Numbered from the stretch's first letter, positions 1 to 11,866 are shown. The stretch: DNA of 64,000 bases from Entoloma clypeatum (GCA_963565915.1 OY751492.1:4092001-4156000), one strand, 5' to 3'. Translations and numbers: made by a program. The notes: a model not told the origin generated them from the letters alone.

Positions 1-180
1 AGAACTTAGCAGTGCAAAACGATTCAAACTCGTACAAGGACTGACGAGGCAGATGTAAATGCTGCGGGGTTGGGAACCACGGTTTTCTTGTCGGAGGCAC
101 CAGTACTGATTGGCTTTTCGTCTCCTACAGGGCTACAGAATTCCTCATTAGCTGGATTGATTCGGAACTGAGAGAGGGGC
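1..180 (-). other. Left edge, downstream part of an RBR gene
   Basis: No independent gene is visible. By analogy with the neighbouring RBR gene, whose N-terminal exon is followed by introns and then the RING exon, this stretch should hold the intron and following sequence of the partial gene starting at 624. The RING-IBR-RING part would lie outside the window. Confidence 0.4.
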
Positions 181-624
181 CTACGCTTGCAATGGAGCAA
201 AGAATCTGGAATCCTCCATCATACGCTGCGCATCGGACAGAGGGGGCAATCCCCTACCCTCCGCCAGGGCGAGTGCAGCGCGCCGGTCATCCTCTGCAGC
301 TTTCTCGACAGCAGCTAATACACGGAGACAGGGGCGATCGGCGTCAATCGCAGCCGCCAAACCTTCCGCGATTGCACGATCCTCCAAAGTGCGTAAATTA
401 CCCTCCCAATATTCACGCTGCACACCAAATGCCAGTTCCTCGTCCGTAAGAGGAGCGCCCTCACGGGCCTTTCCCTTGCGCGAGTTGGTTATCTGGATGA
501 TGTCGTCCAGCATAAGCTGGGCTATTAATGTGGAACTTCCTAGGTCTTCGGTTTCATGAGGATTGGATGGTTGTATCTGGACGGGTTGACGGGAACGCAG
601 TGAACTACTTGACGCTACGATCAT
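181..624 (-). CDS. Partial RBR-type E3 ligase, N-terminal exon
   Basis: A 147-codon open exon starts at ATG 624 and reads leftwards. Residues about 60-75 (TDEELAFGVQREY) followed by an acidic/alanine-rich helical stretch match the N-terminal modules of the two complete RBR genes at 1,067-2,274 and 21,271-24,349 (SDEELAAKLQAEY and SEEETAFRMQVEY). The reading frame closes at 181, but the related genes splice after a Ser/Pro-rich end, so the true exon probably ends shortly before this stop and continues to a RING exon left of the window. No RING cysteines are present here, so the assignment rests on similarity to the neighbours. The tandem arrangement with the next gene, on the same strand and about 440 bp away, suggests local duplication. 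Confidence 0.6.
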   Translation of the reverse strand: MIVASSSSLRSRQPVQIQPSNPHETEDLGSSTLIAQLMLDDIIQITNSRKGKAREGAPLTDEELAFGVQREYWEGNLRTLEDRAIAEGLAAAIDADRPCLRVLAAVEKAAEDDRRAALALAEGRGLPPLSDAQRMMEDSRFFAPLQA

Positions 625-1066
625 GAGAAGAGAATAGTTGGGTGGTGGAAATGAGGACCAGGTTAATCTATATGAGGTGAGCCAAGGCCTGTAGCTGGTC
701 TCAAACAGTCTGAGAAGGCAATATATAGGACTGAGACTGCGAGATGGTCACGAGGCCGGTAGGTCGGGGGTTACTTGGATTGCAGTGTTGCTCCTTGAGC
801 TCTACAATTTGCATATCCGTCAGCGCCTTGACACACGAGACTCCCGACCATGCCATACCGAAGGGCGGTGGCGACAGTAGTCAATATTGCGGCATCGTCC
901 ATTATTCAGGCTTCGAGACCAACTTCAGTAAGTAAAACAATTATAACCAAAGTCCCAGAGATCGAGATCCGTCCATTCGCTAAATCGTTATAGAGTATCT
1001 GCGATGCAGTGAATATGTCGTATCTCCAGCCTGAAGGAGGCTTCGATACGAGCATCCAAGTCGTCC
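625..1066. other. Intergenic spacer between two RBR genes
   Basis: No supported gene. The spacer holds the 3' flank of the RBR gene ending at 1,067 and the promoter side of the partial gene starting at 624. Short open frames on both strands have no recognisable domains. Confidence 0.5.
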
Positions 1067-2274
1067 CTACATTCGTCCGCAGCGGCATTGCCCCCCACGG
1101 CTACCACAACCGTAGCAAAAGTTTGTTCCACACCTGCAGCTCATATGAGAGCAGCCAGACGTCCGCTCCACAAAGGTCTGGCACCCAGGGCATTTCTTCC
1201 ATAGTTTCGCGTCAGCCAGTCTTTTGAGTGCCGTGGTTCCGAGGCTGTCACCGCAGCTTTCCCCAGAATGTGCCAGTAACTTGCATAAAGCACATACAGC
1301 TATTCCACAAGCCCTGCAGCTCAGCGTGGCCCGGTTTGCCGAAGAGCCAAGAAATGCAGAACATGTCGGTTGTGGACAAAAGACACGAAGGCGCGGCGGG
1401 ACGTCAAATTCGGCGCGTTTTGTTTCAAAGAGCGTGTTGAGGCTGATGGTAAGAAAAGGCGCAATCTTCTCCCGAGGGATCGGCTGGAGACAACATTTGG
1501 GAGGGTAGAGCGTTTCGTCACGGGTGCAAGAGGTGACGAGATCCCGTATGCAGTCGACGCAATAGCTATGACCGCAAGGAGCTGGCAGAGTAGGTTCCCC
1601 GACTACGAGGTCCTCGCAAACCATGCAATGAACCGTTGGATAGCCGAACTGCTCGCCAAGAAGTTCTGTCATATCTACACACGGTGGTGTGCTGCAGGTC
1701 CCGAAGACGTTATGAGTGTTTGCAAACATTCAGAACATTTATACATACGATGGTATGACAGGCGCTTCCTTCTCCTTCTCCGATTCAAAGGGTCGATCTG
1801 TCGGTTCAGGGGAAGGGGTTCTCCTGACACCAGAAACATGAGATAAGGTGGAACAAGAAGCAAGTGGTCATACGTATGCAAGCCCGGATCGATCATATTG
1901 CAATGTGTGGATGGACCGGGCAATCCTACTTTGATAGAAGACGCAAGAAGCGCTCTGCGAGTCTCTGCAGCTGCCCGATCTGGGCAGTACTCGTCATCGC
2001 CAAGAACCCCACCTAGGATCTTTGCCATTCGAAAGTCTTGCATTTCGCGGAGGGTGTCCTGGAGGTACTCGGCTTGCAGTTTGGCGGCTAATTCCTCATC
2101 CGAGTGTAGATAGTCCGATTCGTCGGCACGCCGTTTCCCTTTGCTCTTGGTGCTGTCATGATGGAGCGATGCATCAAGAGCCTCTTGAGCATCCAGAATA
2201 GACTTCGCGAGAGGAACATCGTCCCGATCGACCATCATCTGACCCACTACCACCGTTGTGGATGAAAGTGACAT
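1067..2274 (-). CDS. RBR (RING1-IBR-RING2) E3 ubiquitin ligase
   Basis: Model: complement of 1067-1691, 1749-1823 and 1874-2274, giving 366 aa with introns of 57 and 50 nt; the phases agree. ATG 2274 is the first start of the open exon. Residues about 55-100 carry the motif DEELAAKLQAEY, which resembles a ubiquitin-binding helix (inference). A Ser/Pro/Glu linker precedes RING1 (HCMVCEDL...CGHSYCVDC), then the IBR (CPQPTCSAFLGS, CRACGIAVCALC), then RING2 (CPGCQTFVERTSGCSHMSC), where the last Cys is the expected catalytic residue forming the ubiquitin thioester. RBR enzymes take ubiquitin from an E2 onto this Cys and pass it to a substrate; the substrate here is unknown. At 366 aa it is compact and lacks an Ariadne domain after RING2. 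The best relative in the window is the 21,271-24,349 gene, which shares CSAFLGSS and CTRDE. Confidence 0.88.
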
Positions 2275-3457
2275 TGTCTCCTGGACAGTTGTATGGCAAT
2301 ACTATATCGTAGTTTTCGGACGCAGCAATGGTCCTTGGCAATTATACTTGTCGGATCAAACTTGACTCCGGCCGGAGGACGCAAAGGCGAGACTCTCGCT
2401 AAATGACAGCGGCCTGTAAGTCCGCAGAACTCGATGTTAGTCGAGTTCGTGGAGGTGTGAGCACCAGAGAGGTGAGACCGGTGGCTCGAAGTCACGAGAT
2501 GCAAGCGCGCTATCACATGATCGAATGCTTGGTCGCGGCGCAGTGGCCGCGTCACGCCTCAACTCAAACAACGCAGAAATGTCCCGTGTTTATCGGAGTC
2601 ACATCCCAAGGCAAAGGCAAAAGCTTTGATACAACGCGCAAATGATCCATAATTAAGATCCGATGGTAGAACAAACCAGAGAGTCTACACAACACAGGCG
2701 CGTACCCACCCGTGCTTGGCATACCGAAGGGCGCAGAGAGAATGTGCTGCCTCGCATGGATGTGCTGCCTCGCATGGATACCAACCTGAGATGGAATGGC
2801 AAAGAGCGAAGAGGTCCGAGTCAAAACAGAGACCTTGAAAGGCTTCGATGGAAACTATGGGCAGAGGACGCCTTGGTGCTTGAAGTCGTAGCCGTTGATG
2901 ATGGAGGTCGGGATGGTGAGGTATTCGTGAGAGTCTGAGGATGATGGTGTTGTGAGAAGCTTCGGGTTATTTATTTTAAGCTCCTCTCGAAATCTCCTCA
3001 TGTTCATATGATCGATTTATCATTCAAGCAACATGAAGGTAAGTACAGAATGTCCGAATCAACACCCGTTTGGACTTACCTGACGCCCTCCACAGCTGCT
3101 GTCTCAAAAATCCGACGTCAAACTTGCTTTTGCCTCGTTAGTGAGTGGTTACCCCCTTCCGATCTGCCAATGTTCAACGTTCGACGCCCAGGGTTTCATA
3201 ACCTCGTGTTGCGAAATTTTAGTGCCCCCCAATGCTGAAAATGCTTGAAGCCCTTGCCGGCCTCGCCTTTGCGGACTCGGATCGGTTCTGTTCAGTCGAA
3301 TGGAAGCGGCCCTTGCTGTGTTATCTGCCAAATGATGGAGGCTCATGTCAGCCTCGTGATATGGGTGAAGAGAAAGGCTGGACGCCGACGTCCACTATTT
3401 AAAGGAAGGCTAAATAGTATACACCCCTCAGCTAAAGACCCACACAAAACCGTTTAG
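2275..3457. other. Intergenic region with a short tandem duplication
   Basis: No gene is supported on either strand. At 2743-2778 an 18-bp unit (GTGCTGCCTCGCATGGAT) occurs twice in tandem. The right end is the promoter of the oxygenase gene: a TATTTAAA-like box lies near 3395, about 60 bp before ATG 3458. Confidence 0.5.
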
Positions 3458-6400
3458 ATGACGCCTCACAATTCCCTCCTTTCCCTCAAGGGACTCTGCG
3501 CACGGCTGGTCCGTTTGATGATCAAAGCGGAAGATGATTCATCCCCTGCTTCAGAATCATCCAATATCGTGGTGCGTCTCTTCGCCCCTTTCATCACTGA
3601 AGTATTTATCCAAAATCCAGACATCTCTTGTTTCCTTGGGAGCAACGAGCTTTCCTGTGAATGCCCATGGAATCGATGATAGGCTCAACGCTGTGAGTAT
3701 TTTGAGAGAACTGGAAAATGATTGGCTTATTTGATCACAGCTTCACCAAGGAATAAGTTTAATGTCGACCTCGGGGACGAATTGTGCAAATTTCGAGCAA
3801 TTGAATTCGGCGGTGATAAGGCTCCGTATGCTCATCCCTTTGGCCGGATTTCCGCGTTCAAACACTCTGCATAGTACACAACCCAAACCGCCCTCAGGCC
3901 ACTGATTTTCTGGCTCCGCCCTCTGAAGAAGGTTACCCTTTTGCCCGCAGGTGTACAAGCGTCGAGAACACGCTACTGCCTCAACCTCAAATCGTTTTCA
4001 ATTCCCTCTTAAAAAGCGCTGACTTTCTGAAGCATCCCAACGGAGTCTCGTCGTTTTTCACCGCCCTCGCGACGCTCATTTCGGTACTTTTTTTTCTATC
4101 ACACATTTTCTATACAGAAGTTTCTGACAAACCGAGAGACAGCTATCCCTCGTGCGGTTCAATGACGACAAACCTGAATACAACGAGACCTCCCCTTTTT
4201 TGAACCTGTCCCCTCTTTACGGTGTCAATGATGTAGAGACTGACTCAGTCCGTACGAAAGATGGACGGGGGATGCTGGCGCCGGATTGCTTTTGCGATGA
4301 CCGCTTAGCGCTCTATCCATCTGCCGTTTCGGCCCTCCTGATACTCTGGAACAGAAATCACAACGTATGTCCCTAACTTATTGTATTACCCTGTCAAGCC
4401 TATCGATCCGGGATCCATAGTATATTGCCCGGCGTCTATTATTCATTAATGAACGCAAGAAATGGCTTGACCCATTGGAATACCCAGCAACAAAACTATC
4501 AGGTGGCCGTCTCGCGATTCAGGACGATGAAATCTTCGAAATTGCTCGTTCGATCAACTGTGTCCATTTCAAGAATGTCGTCGCGGAAGATTTCTTGAAA
4601 GTTATTGCTGGGCTGCCGACCGTTGGTCCAAGCGCGAAGCTGAACTTGAACGTGAATGTGAGTAAACATTTTTTTTCCAGCCCTCCGAAGTCAACTTGCA
4701 AACACAGCAGGATCCAGAACAATCGAAGTTGGAGCAAGGTCATGCCTCTACGATCGAGTTTAGTCTGTTGCATCAGGTTCGCCCATGATATCTATCCTGT
4801 ATCGCTGTACTGACGCAGTTTCAGTCATGGTTATCCATGATGTCCATGCAAGACTTGCAGCGACTCGAGGCTGAGGAAAGAAGCATTGCACAGTACGCTT
4901 TACCTCCTATATACTCAGTTTGAAGGCTGAAATATGGCAAAGACTCGAGAGAGGACCTGACTTTCACTTTGCGGACGATGACCTAGCCCGCATTCTCCAA
5001 GATGCCACTGAACAAGTCGCGGGTTCGGCTCGCGCTCGGGGCGTTTCTTCTCTCTTCCGAACTGCAGAAGTGAAGCTTATTGAGAGGGCACGACAATGGG
5101 GAGTGTGTTCTTTGAATGACTTCAGGAAGTATTTGGGCCTCAAAGGTACTGCCCTGGCTTCCCTCCCGCAAAGAGACTTTTGACTCGATAATTTTTACCG
5201 TAGCAATCGAGAGTTTTGAAGACTGGAACCCGGACCCTCTGATTGCGAGTGTGGCGAGGAATCTATATACAAACATTGACAATTTGGAACTCTACGTACG
5301 TTTATTCTACTGATGAGTCTCCTGCCAAGATAAAGACTTGATATACCTTTAGGCTGGACTGCAAGCTGAGCAAAGTGCCTCATGTTCGTTGGGATATACG
5401 ATGGTAAGTAAACTTATGATATTCACAAAAGGTTATTCTAACTTCTTTCCATGGAGACGTACGCTTTACTCGTCGACCTGGTAATGTTCTACCACATCTT
5501 TCGATGGGGCAGACTTACCCACCCAAAATTAGGTCACAACGATCCGTAGCGATCCTCGGTTCACCACCGAATTTACGCGTGAGCTGGGGTTCCTGTATTT
5601 TTGAGTATGGACCACTCACCCTCCTCTACCAGCCGCCAAGTTGACTCGTTGGGGCTATCTCGACTGTTCCACTGTGCCGGACAATGGCGCATTTGGGACG
5701 TGGATGCCGAAGAGTATGGTGTCATTTCCCATTCTCAGAACACTAATTTATCTTCCTTGCAGTCCTGCAACGAAACCTCCCACAAAACTATCCCCATAGT
5801 AATGTGTACAGTGTTTTCCCCTTCACCGTACCTGAAAAGGCGGCTCTGCTTCACGGCGATATATTCGGCCCAGCCCCACAACTTATCCGAATGGTTGACA
5901 CGACGCAGCCTTCCACATTCAGAAAACCCGTAGTCAAAGCTGTCATTGAAAACATATACCAAGGGCTGTCAGCCGGCTATGAGTGCATCAAAGATTTGGA
6001 AATGGTATGGCATAAATCAATTCCTTTGGTCGGTCAAACCGATGTCCTCTTCAGAATTTATCGCCAATGGATGATGAAGATGCACCCAAACATTACGCCG
6101 AGAGTTTCCGACGGGTAGCTCACAGCGTCATTGAGTTCAGGAGCAGGAGGAAGCAAAAATATGCGTATGTCCCTATGTCATCTTCGCACCAATTCACATG
6201 CTTATCGGGTACCAGCGACCATGACCATGAACTCGAAGTTTCCATCGATATCATTCAAGAAGTTATCAATGCCACGTGCACACGATGGGTATGCCAGACT
6301 TTGGTGAGCTCCCTACGCTGACCTCAGATCTCGACTGTTGACATGACCTATTTGATATCAGTGCGGTATCGCTTTGCCAGACGTCAATGATGAAAAGGCG

Positions 6401-7562
6401 ACCGCCGCGGTGGCGACCATGCACGATGAATTTACTGCTCTATACACGTGAGCCTGTTTTTCATCGCGCTCCGTGAACTTGATACTCACGGCAATCTCGT
6501 CAGCTACATCTTCCGAGATCCAGAACCTGAGAAAGGATGGTCCAATCGTAAAGCTGCGTCAGCGGCAAGCAAGAAGTTGAGCGAAGCGATCAACAAACAT
6601 CTTCGGGCCCTTCCCAAGACCGAGTTGAAAAGACAAATTGCCCTTTCAAAGATGGTGAAGATGAACGAAAGACATGCTTTTCGCCTCACGAGTCTCCTGG
6701 ATACCGGAAAGGACGACGACCATGAATGGCGAAGCATAGTCTGTAATACCGTTGGCCTGGTCCTTCTTGCATCCGTTGGTTTTTCGGAAGGTACGAAACC
6801 TTCAAGTTCTGCACCCAGACAAACCGCCGACGTCAACGACATCCCAATCACTCACAGTGTGTGCCCGGGCCGTCGACTTCTACCTCGATAACACGCAGAA
6901 TGACACGAGGGAGGAGATCGTTCTACTCTCAAGACCAAGTCCGGTCGAAACGGAACAACAAGCTAACAACAAACGCATTATGAGCTACATTCGTGAAGCA
7001 CAGGGTATGGTATCGATTTCGTGCAGGTTAACTTGACCCACACAACTATTACGACAAAACTAGATCACTTCCCGGGCCCTGAGTTCGAGAAGATTCTTGG
7101 CATGGAGCTGCTCAAAGGTCCAAGCAATCCCTTTGTCGAAGAAGTATGTTGTTTCCGCTTCGAGGATACCAGCTAATTTGACTGAGTCCTGCCGAATCCA
7201 GACGATGCCCGAGGTACGATTGATTGTTACCATAGCACTCACTCAATGCGTAACCTTGGGTTGTCTCATCAGCTCTTCAAAACCATCTTTCAGCTCAAAA
7301 ACCTCCGTCGAGACTGGGGGAGGGGGGGACGTCTGCAACGCGTCATTCCGTTCAACGCCGCTTCAACGATGACGGAACCTCACACCTATCTGGATATGAC
7401 GACCGGCGAAACTTCTTGTTTCCCTCAATCTCTTTTTCTTACGGTACGACACTCCGCCCATTATGGTTGGGAATGCTGACTGGTTACCGTCAATAGTACG
7501 ATGGCGATGACGAGTGCGAACCCAACATGGCGATGTATGCGCCTGTTTACGGGAACGGATAG
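3458..7562 (+). CDS. Psi-factor (linoleate) oxygenase-like protein, probably heme-less
   Basis: A multi-exon gene from ATG 3458 to about TAG 7560, with many introns of about 50-60 nt. Collinear blocks match Ppo/linoleate diol synthases: KHPNGVSSFF (4030s), NLSPLYGVND with KDGRGMLAPD and NRNHN (4190-4370), an alpha-helical block with EIARSINC (4530), DDDLARILQDATEQVAG and WGVCSLNDFRKYLGLK (4970-5150), FEDWNPDPLIA and NIDNLELY (5210-5290), then a P450-like part (6480-7010) ending with LFKTIFQLKNLRR (7265). Family members oxidise linoleate on an N-terminal peroxidase-type heme domain and isomerise the product on a P450 domain. Here the residues at the distal His, the YRWH motif and the P450 Cys loop are all different, so catalysis is doubtful. 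The frame is otherwise well kept, arguing for a pseudo-enzyme over an old pseudogene, but exon borders at 3750-3960 and 5290-5700 are uncertain. Confidence 0.75.
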
Positions 7563-8413
7563 TGGCTGATGGTGTTAACAGAGATCAAGATACCTTCAAC
7601 GAGGGCACAAAAACCCAAAGTACGAGAACAAATACGGCTTTTATCCTCATCGTTGCGCTCTTAGTTTGCTGTGAGCCCCGCTGGCGTCCGTGTACCAAGT
7701 GTTTGGAAAGTAACTGTGGATACAGATATCATGTCCTTCAAGCCATTCCCAGGAACGGGGCACTCACATGCTGCTGTCGGCAAACATGAGGTGAGGGTCG
7801 AGTGGTACTAGGGGTTAGGTGATCTTGTAAATGCTGTGATCTACGTCTTGTTGACCCCGCCGTAGATTTCGTTCCTGTGACTGGTACGATTGATTGGGGT
7901 GCGCACCGCAGGCGGAGATTCATGTGGCGCCGAGAGTCCCTCCCTTGAGAGTTTCTCGACAATTGTATGATACGACTGCTCACTTTTCTCGCTGGACGGT
8001 GAAATTTGAATTAACACCTAGTAGACACAATGAACCTAGGTATACATTATTCTGACTCATGACTTTCTATCATAGATTCGAGAGAGTACATACGTAGGAT
8101 TACAACTATTGACGACGGCATCACAAGTGATCAGTGAACTGAAATTTGCCATGTTGCAAGGCCCTTCGGCCTTCCGCGAGACATGCACGAACAAACGATC
8201 ATACGATGGCGCCCTGTTCAGTAACTTTCATTAGCAAGCGCCGGCGTTATTATTATCATCTTGAGATCTGGAGTGTACCAGATTCGATGATCGATTTGAC
8301 CTCGAAAATTGTTGCCAGTGATTTCCAAATGGAGTGAACAACAAGGGCCGAAAAACAGAGTAGGGGAGGTGATAGATAGATGCCCCCGACGGGCTTAGAG
8401 GAATAGACCGCAA
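7563..8413. other. Intergenic region
   Basis: I see no gene, repeat or RNA here. It separates the 3' end of the oxygenase gene from the converging 3' end of the Aven-like gene, so it should contain both polyadenylation regions. Confidence 0.5.
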
Positions 8414-9312
8414 TTAAGCGAGAAGATCGTCAAGAAAATCTTGCATCTTGTCTTTTGGATTCGTCAAAGGAGGTGCAGATCCATCCGGAAGGGGTAGCGG
8501 TGGGGCCGTGACGTAGGAATCACCTAAGAAGACAGAAGCTGTTCAATATGCGCATATACACTGTCATTCCTGAATATTGACCTGTTTTGTGACGGTTGGC
8601 GACTGGTGGCTTTATGGAGCGAAGTCGCTCAGACTTCGATCGGAATCGCGACTTGAGATCTTTGTCGTGTTAGTGGATGGACGGATGGATGTCGACAGCA
8701 GAAGGTGGCATACCCCAGGTAGCCTCCGCAGATGCTTTTTCGCGGCTCAACTCCTCAAAATCCTCGTCCCACTCGACCTGCTTAATCTTCCCCTTCCGCG
8801 GCACGTTTGAAACTGGCCTTGTTCCAATATGGGAGAGGGTCGTGTCGACATCGTCTTCATCGTCAATGAGAGCCGCCGACAGTGCAGGTTCGGTATCGGC
8901 TAGCTTCTGCCGTTGTAGAAAGGACGAAAGATCGACCTCGGGCTCGATGATCGGTTCACCTAAGTCATGCATTGCAAATCCAGTATATGTAGGAAGGTAA
9001 CATAGAGGGAACGCGAGACTGACCATCGGAGCCCAGTTCGGCTTCAGGTTCAGCATAACGATCTGCGTTTGTCCCAAGCTGTCTCCGAGAATACTTGGCA
9101 GCTTTTGCTGCGGCCTCTTCTTCATCCTCTTCGTCCTCTCCTTCGCCTTCTAGAAGCAGGCGTTCGTTGAAAACCGCAGGCCTGCCCCGGCCACGGCCCC
9201 TGCCACTGGCTCGGAGATATTTTCCCAAGCCTCCTCGGCTGCGACCACGTCCTCCGCCACGAGCTTTCCCGCCAACGGGGGTTTCGGAGGATTTATCAGG
9301 AGATTCCACCAT
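8414..9312 (-). CDS. Aven-like RGG-box protein
   Basis: Model: complement of 8414-8523, 8714-8959 and 9024-9312, 214 aa, all phases consistent, introns 190 and 64 nt. The N-terminus (about residues 12-55) is an RGG/GRG box typical of nucleic-acid-binding proteins. An acidic, alanine-rich stretch follows, then YSRRQLGTNADRYAEPE, then IEPEVDLSSFLQRQKL, a tryptophan-containing segment (KQVEWDEDFEELSREKA), and a C-terminal amphipathic end (MQDFLDDLLA). This order (RGG box, S/T-RR...N-DRY motif, acidic linker, short C-terminal LDDLL helix) resembles animal Aven, an RGG protein linked to translation control and apoptosis. That relationship is my inference from motif order. It is divergently transcribed from the ICMT gene at 9,645, about 330 bp away. 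Confidence 0.6.
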
Positions 9313-9338
9313 TGTGTTATCTCAGGAACAAGGAGCAG

Positions 9339-9500
9339 ATGTTTACATTGCAGGCATGTTGCCAAATACTCAAGATGCATTTACTTTTCAATTTCGACGA
9401 TCAAGGTCTATTGAGCTCCTGCAAACCGCGACAGTGGATTGACGGCAAAATTACACCGTCACACATTCTGCAGCCTCAACGCGCAAAAAATCTAGGGCTC
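9339..9500 (+). repeat. Direct repeat, copy 1, upstream of ICMT
   Basis: About 160 bp, running from ATGTTTACATTGCAGGCATG to AAAATCTAGGGCT, reappears at 10436-10600 in the same orientation with roughly three quarters identity by eye. It lies in the promoter shared by the Aven-like gene and ICMT. Confidence 0.85.
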
Positions 9501-9644
9501 AGTCGTACTCAGCCCCACGTGCTAGGGATGGCCACGCAAGGGGACATTTGTATGCGCCCCTTCTCTACCTGGGGTATATAGATTGTATAAGAAACACGGC
9601 AGGAACCGAAAATGGTCTGTACTTGAAGATCAACGGAATTTGCG

Positions 9645-10402
9645 ATGTCGAAGGTACCCTGCATCATCCTTGTTTCCTTTGGTGTGCATGTAAGTTTTAC
9701 TGCCCCAAGCACACGGGTGTCCGCAACGGACCAAATACCACCCGAAAATCTTGTGGAATACTTATTGTGCTACGGCAAGGACGGTCGACTCATGGCGACC
9801 AAGGTACGTTCTTGATCGGATGCTAATTGGTATGTGCTCACTAGAAACAGATTATAATTTGGACAGTAGGAGCCGTTGAAAGCGCTGCAATACTCCTGAA
9901 CGCATGTTCGTCTTCACACATAGCGCAAGAAACCGCGTCCAAGCTCGCTGGAAAGGCTGCATTGACCGACCTCGTCCTCACACGAGAATCCACGGCGGGA
10001 TGCATCCTCGTCGCGGCTGGAGCGCTAATTCGCTGGCGATGCTATCGCGAAATGGCATCCCAATTTACCTTTGACATTACGATCCGCCCAAACCATAAGC
10101 TCATCACCACTGGACCATATAGCGTCGTGCGCCATCCGAGCTACACAGGTATGGTCATGGTGTACGCAGGCATGTTTCTTTGGTATGGCACCAGAGGATC
10201 ATGGGTGTTCGAATCTGGAATATTGTCGATGCCAGCTGGTTGTATGTTCTTTGGGGCTTTTACTTTGGTCATGTTGGGAGTCTTGGTAGCATTGCTGTGC
10301 AGAGTACCCCAGGAGGACGCCGAACTGAAGCGAGTGTTCGAAAAGCAGTGGGACCAATGGGCGCAACAAGTTCCCTATGCACTAATCCCAGGATTATACT
10401 AG
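9645..10402 (+). CDS. STE14: Protein-S-isoprenylcysteine O-methyltransferase (ICMT/Ste14)
   Basis: Model: join 9645-9803 and 9851-10402, 236 aa, with one 47-nt intron in phase 0. The ATG at 9645 gives a hydrophobic N-terminus and reads straight into the second exon. The C-terminal half carries the ICMT signature: KLITTGPYSVVRHPSYTG (about residues 148-165), several membrane helices (TAGCILVAAGALIRW; GCMFFGAFTLVMLGVLVALL) and the S-adenosylmethionine/substrate-binding tail RVPQEDAELKRVFEKQWDQW ending in PYALIPGLY. The enzyme methylates the farnesylated cysteine left after CaaX cleavage, in the ER membrane. Its substrates include Ras-type GTPases and fungal lipopeptide pheromones, two of which are encoded about 17 kb to the right. 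The gene is flanked by direct repeats, as if one unit of a former tandem pair remains. Confidence 0.92.
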
Positions 10403-10435
10403 AGGAATGCGCAGACTTTCAAAGATAGTTGGCAT

Positions 10436-10600
10436 ATGTTTACATTCCAGGCATGTTGCCAAATACTCAAATTTACATAATAGTGACCACTTTTTAACTT
10501 CGACGATCAACTTGAAAGAACTCCCGCAAATCGCGCCGACAGTGTATTGACTGGGAAACTTCACACTCCAGTCTCAACGCGCAATAAATCTAGGGCTAAG
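10436..10600 (+). repeat. Direct repeat, copy 2, downstream of ICMT
   Basis: This is the partner of 9339-9500, starting ATGTTTACATTCCAGGCATG and ending in TAAATCTAGGGCTAAG. No methyltransferase open frame follows it, so it looks like the promoter of a lost second gene copy (inference). Confidence 0.85.
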
Positions 10601-10796
10601 CGGGGGGGGCTTCAATAAAGTACGTAAATTTCTACTACTACACAAGGATAACTCGTACATTTTTTCTAAATGAACACTAGAGCGTGATAATGACGAAGAT
10701 CAATGAGAGTGGGTAGTGTCATCTGAATGTCAGAGCACCGCAAAACATACGGAGAATCAGGTCCACGATGGAGCCACCACAACCCTGCAAGGGGTA

Positions 10797-11514
10797 TCAG
10801 TGTGACTCGTCCAACTCGATAGGATATCCGCATCCCTCATCGTCAAGGCATTCGAATTCACAACCTTCTTCATCCTCGTGATTATCCTCCTCTTCACAAC
10901 GCCATTCTGCGATTGACTCGCCGAACAGGACCCATCGCCCAAAGTTCCAACAGAGCCCAACGAAGATAGCGAGCACCACAAGCGCGAAGAGGACGAAGAG
11001 CAGAGGTACGATGAAGAAAAAGATAAGGTGCAGAGGTATCGGTATGCTCCACTCATCCTCACGCACGGGCGGTCGTAGAATGGGGAAATCAGGTCTTGTT
11101 GCGAAATGAGGTCTTTTCATCGGTGTAATACAGTCATCCCTCTTGAAGGGCTGAGGCGGCGATGGCGGAATATCGACAATGCCAGACCGTACATCGACGT
11201 TGGGCTGAGGATCGGTGTTCGTACTGGCTATCCGACGGGTGCGTTTCTTGCCGGTGCGCACCGAACAAGCAATAAGCGCGCGTGTGTCCGCACTCGTCAT
11301 GCGTTTGAGGAGAGGCTTGCAGTTTGGGACGATCCTGGGGAGTGCTGGACGGGCCTGTACTGGCTGGGGTCCATAAAACGGGGAGTGGGTTTCGGAGGTT
11401 GAACTTACCGGGAGAGGCGCTCGAGGTGGAGGCCTTGGATCGGGCTTTGTGGCGGGGCGTGGGGCGCTCTTTGCCTGGGGCTGGACGACTCGGAGAGGGC
11501 GGAAAAGACGACAT
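10797..11514 (-). CDS. Hypothetical single-pass membrane protein
   Basis: Model: complement of 10797-11359 and 11409-11514, 222 aa. The 49-nt intron (GTAAGT..CCAG) joins two frames precisely, which supports the splice and the start at 11514 over an alternative upstream ATG at 11576. The N-terminal half is proline-, arginine- and serine-rich with basic clusters (GKKRTRR), and is likely disordered. A strongly hydrophobic segment (HLIFFFIVPLLFVLFALVV and onwards, about residues 150-185) is the only membrane span, followed by an acidic, cysteine-containing tail (ECLDDEGCGYP). I do not recognise the family. The topology suggests a basic, proline-rich domain on one face and an acidic tail on the other. 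Confidence 0.7.
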
Positions 11515-11866
11515 GCAAGGCTTTTTATACGGGATCCCCAGCTACCGCGGGGCGGATCATGATTTATCCTCCGCATATATCGCTCCCAGTGTGGATATGG
11601 TGGGGGCGGTTCGTCATCTTCAGGCTAGCGCGAGATTTCAGGGTTTGACCCGCGTTCCGAGGAAGATTCTCAACTCAACTGCAGTGGATATGGTGCTTTT
11701 CGGTTCTGGAGGGCCCGGCCGTGATAGGAACCGTCCCGATATCAGAAAGTCTTCAATTTTCTAGGGGAAAACAGAATCATTTCCAAGCGATCACAGTGAT
11801 AAAAAAAGTGGCTCACGCGTTGTGAGGAGTTGAGGGTCGTCTAGTGTGTCCGTTGGTTTGTATTGT

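Noticed and set aside
10757..11062. Alternative serine-rich frame overlapping the membrane protein gene
   Set aside because: It is out of frame with the spliced 222-residue model that joins two frames by a canonical intron.
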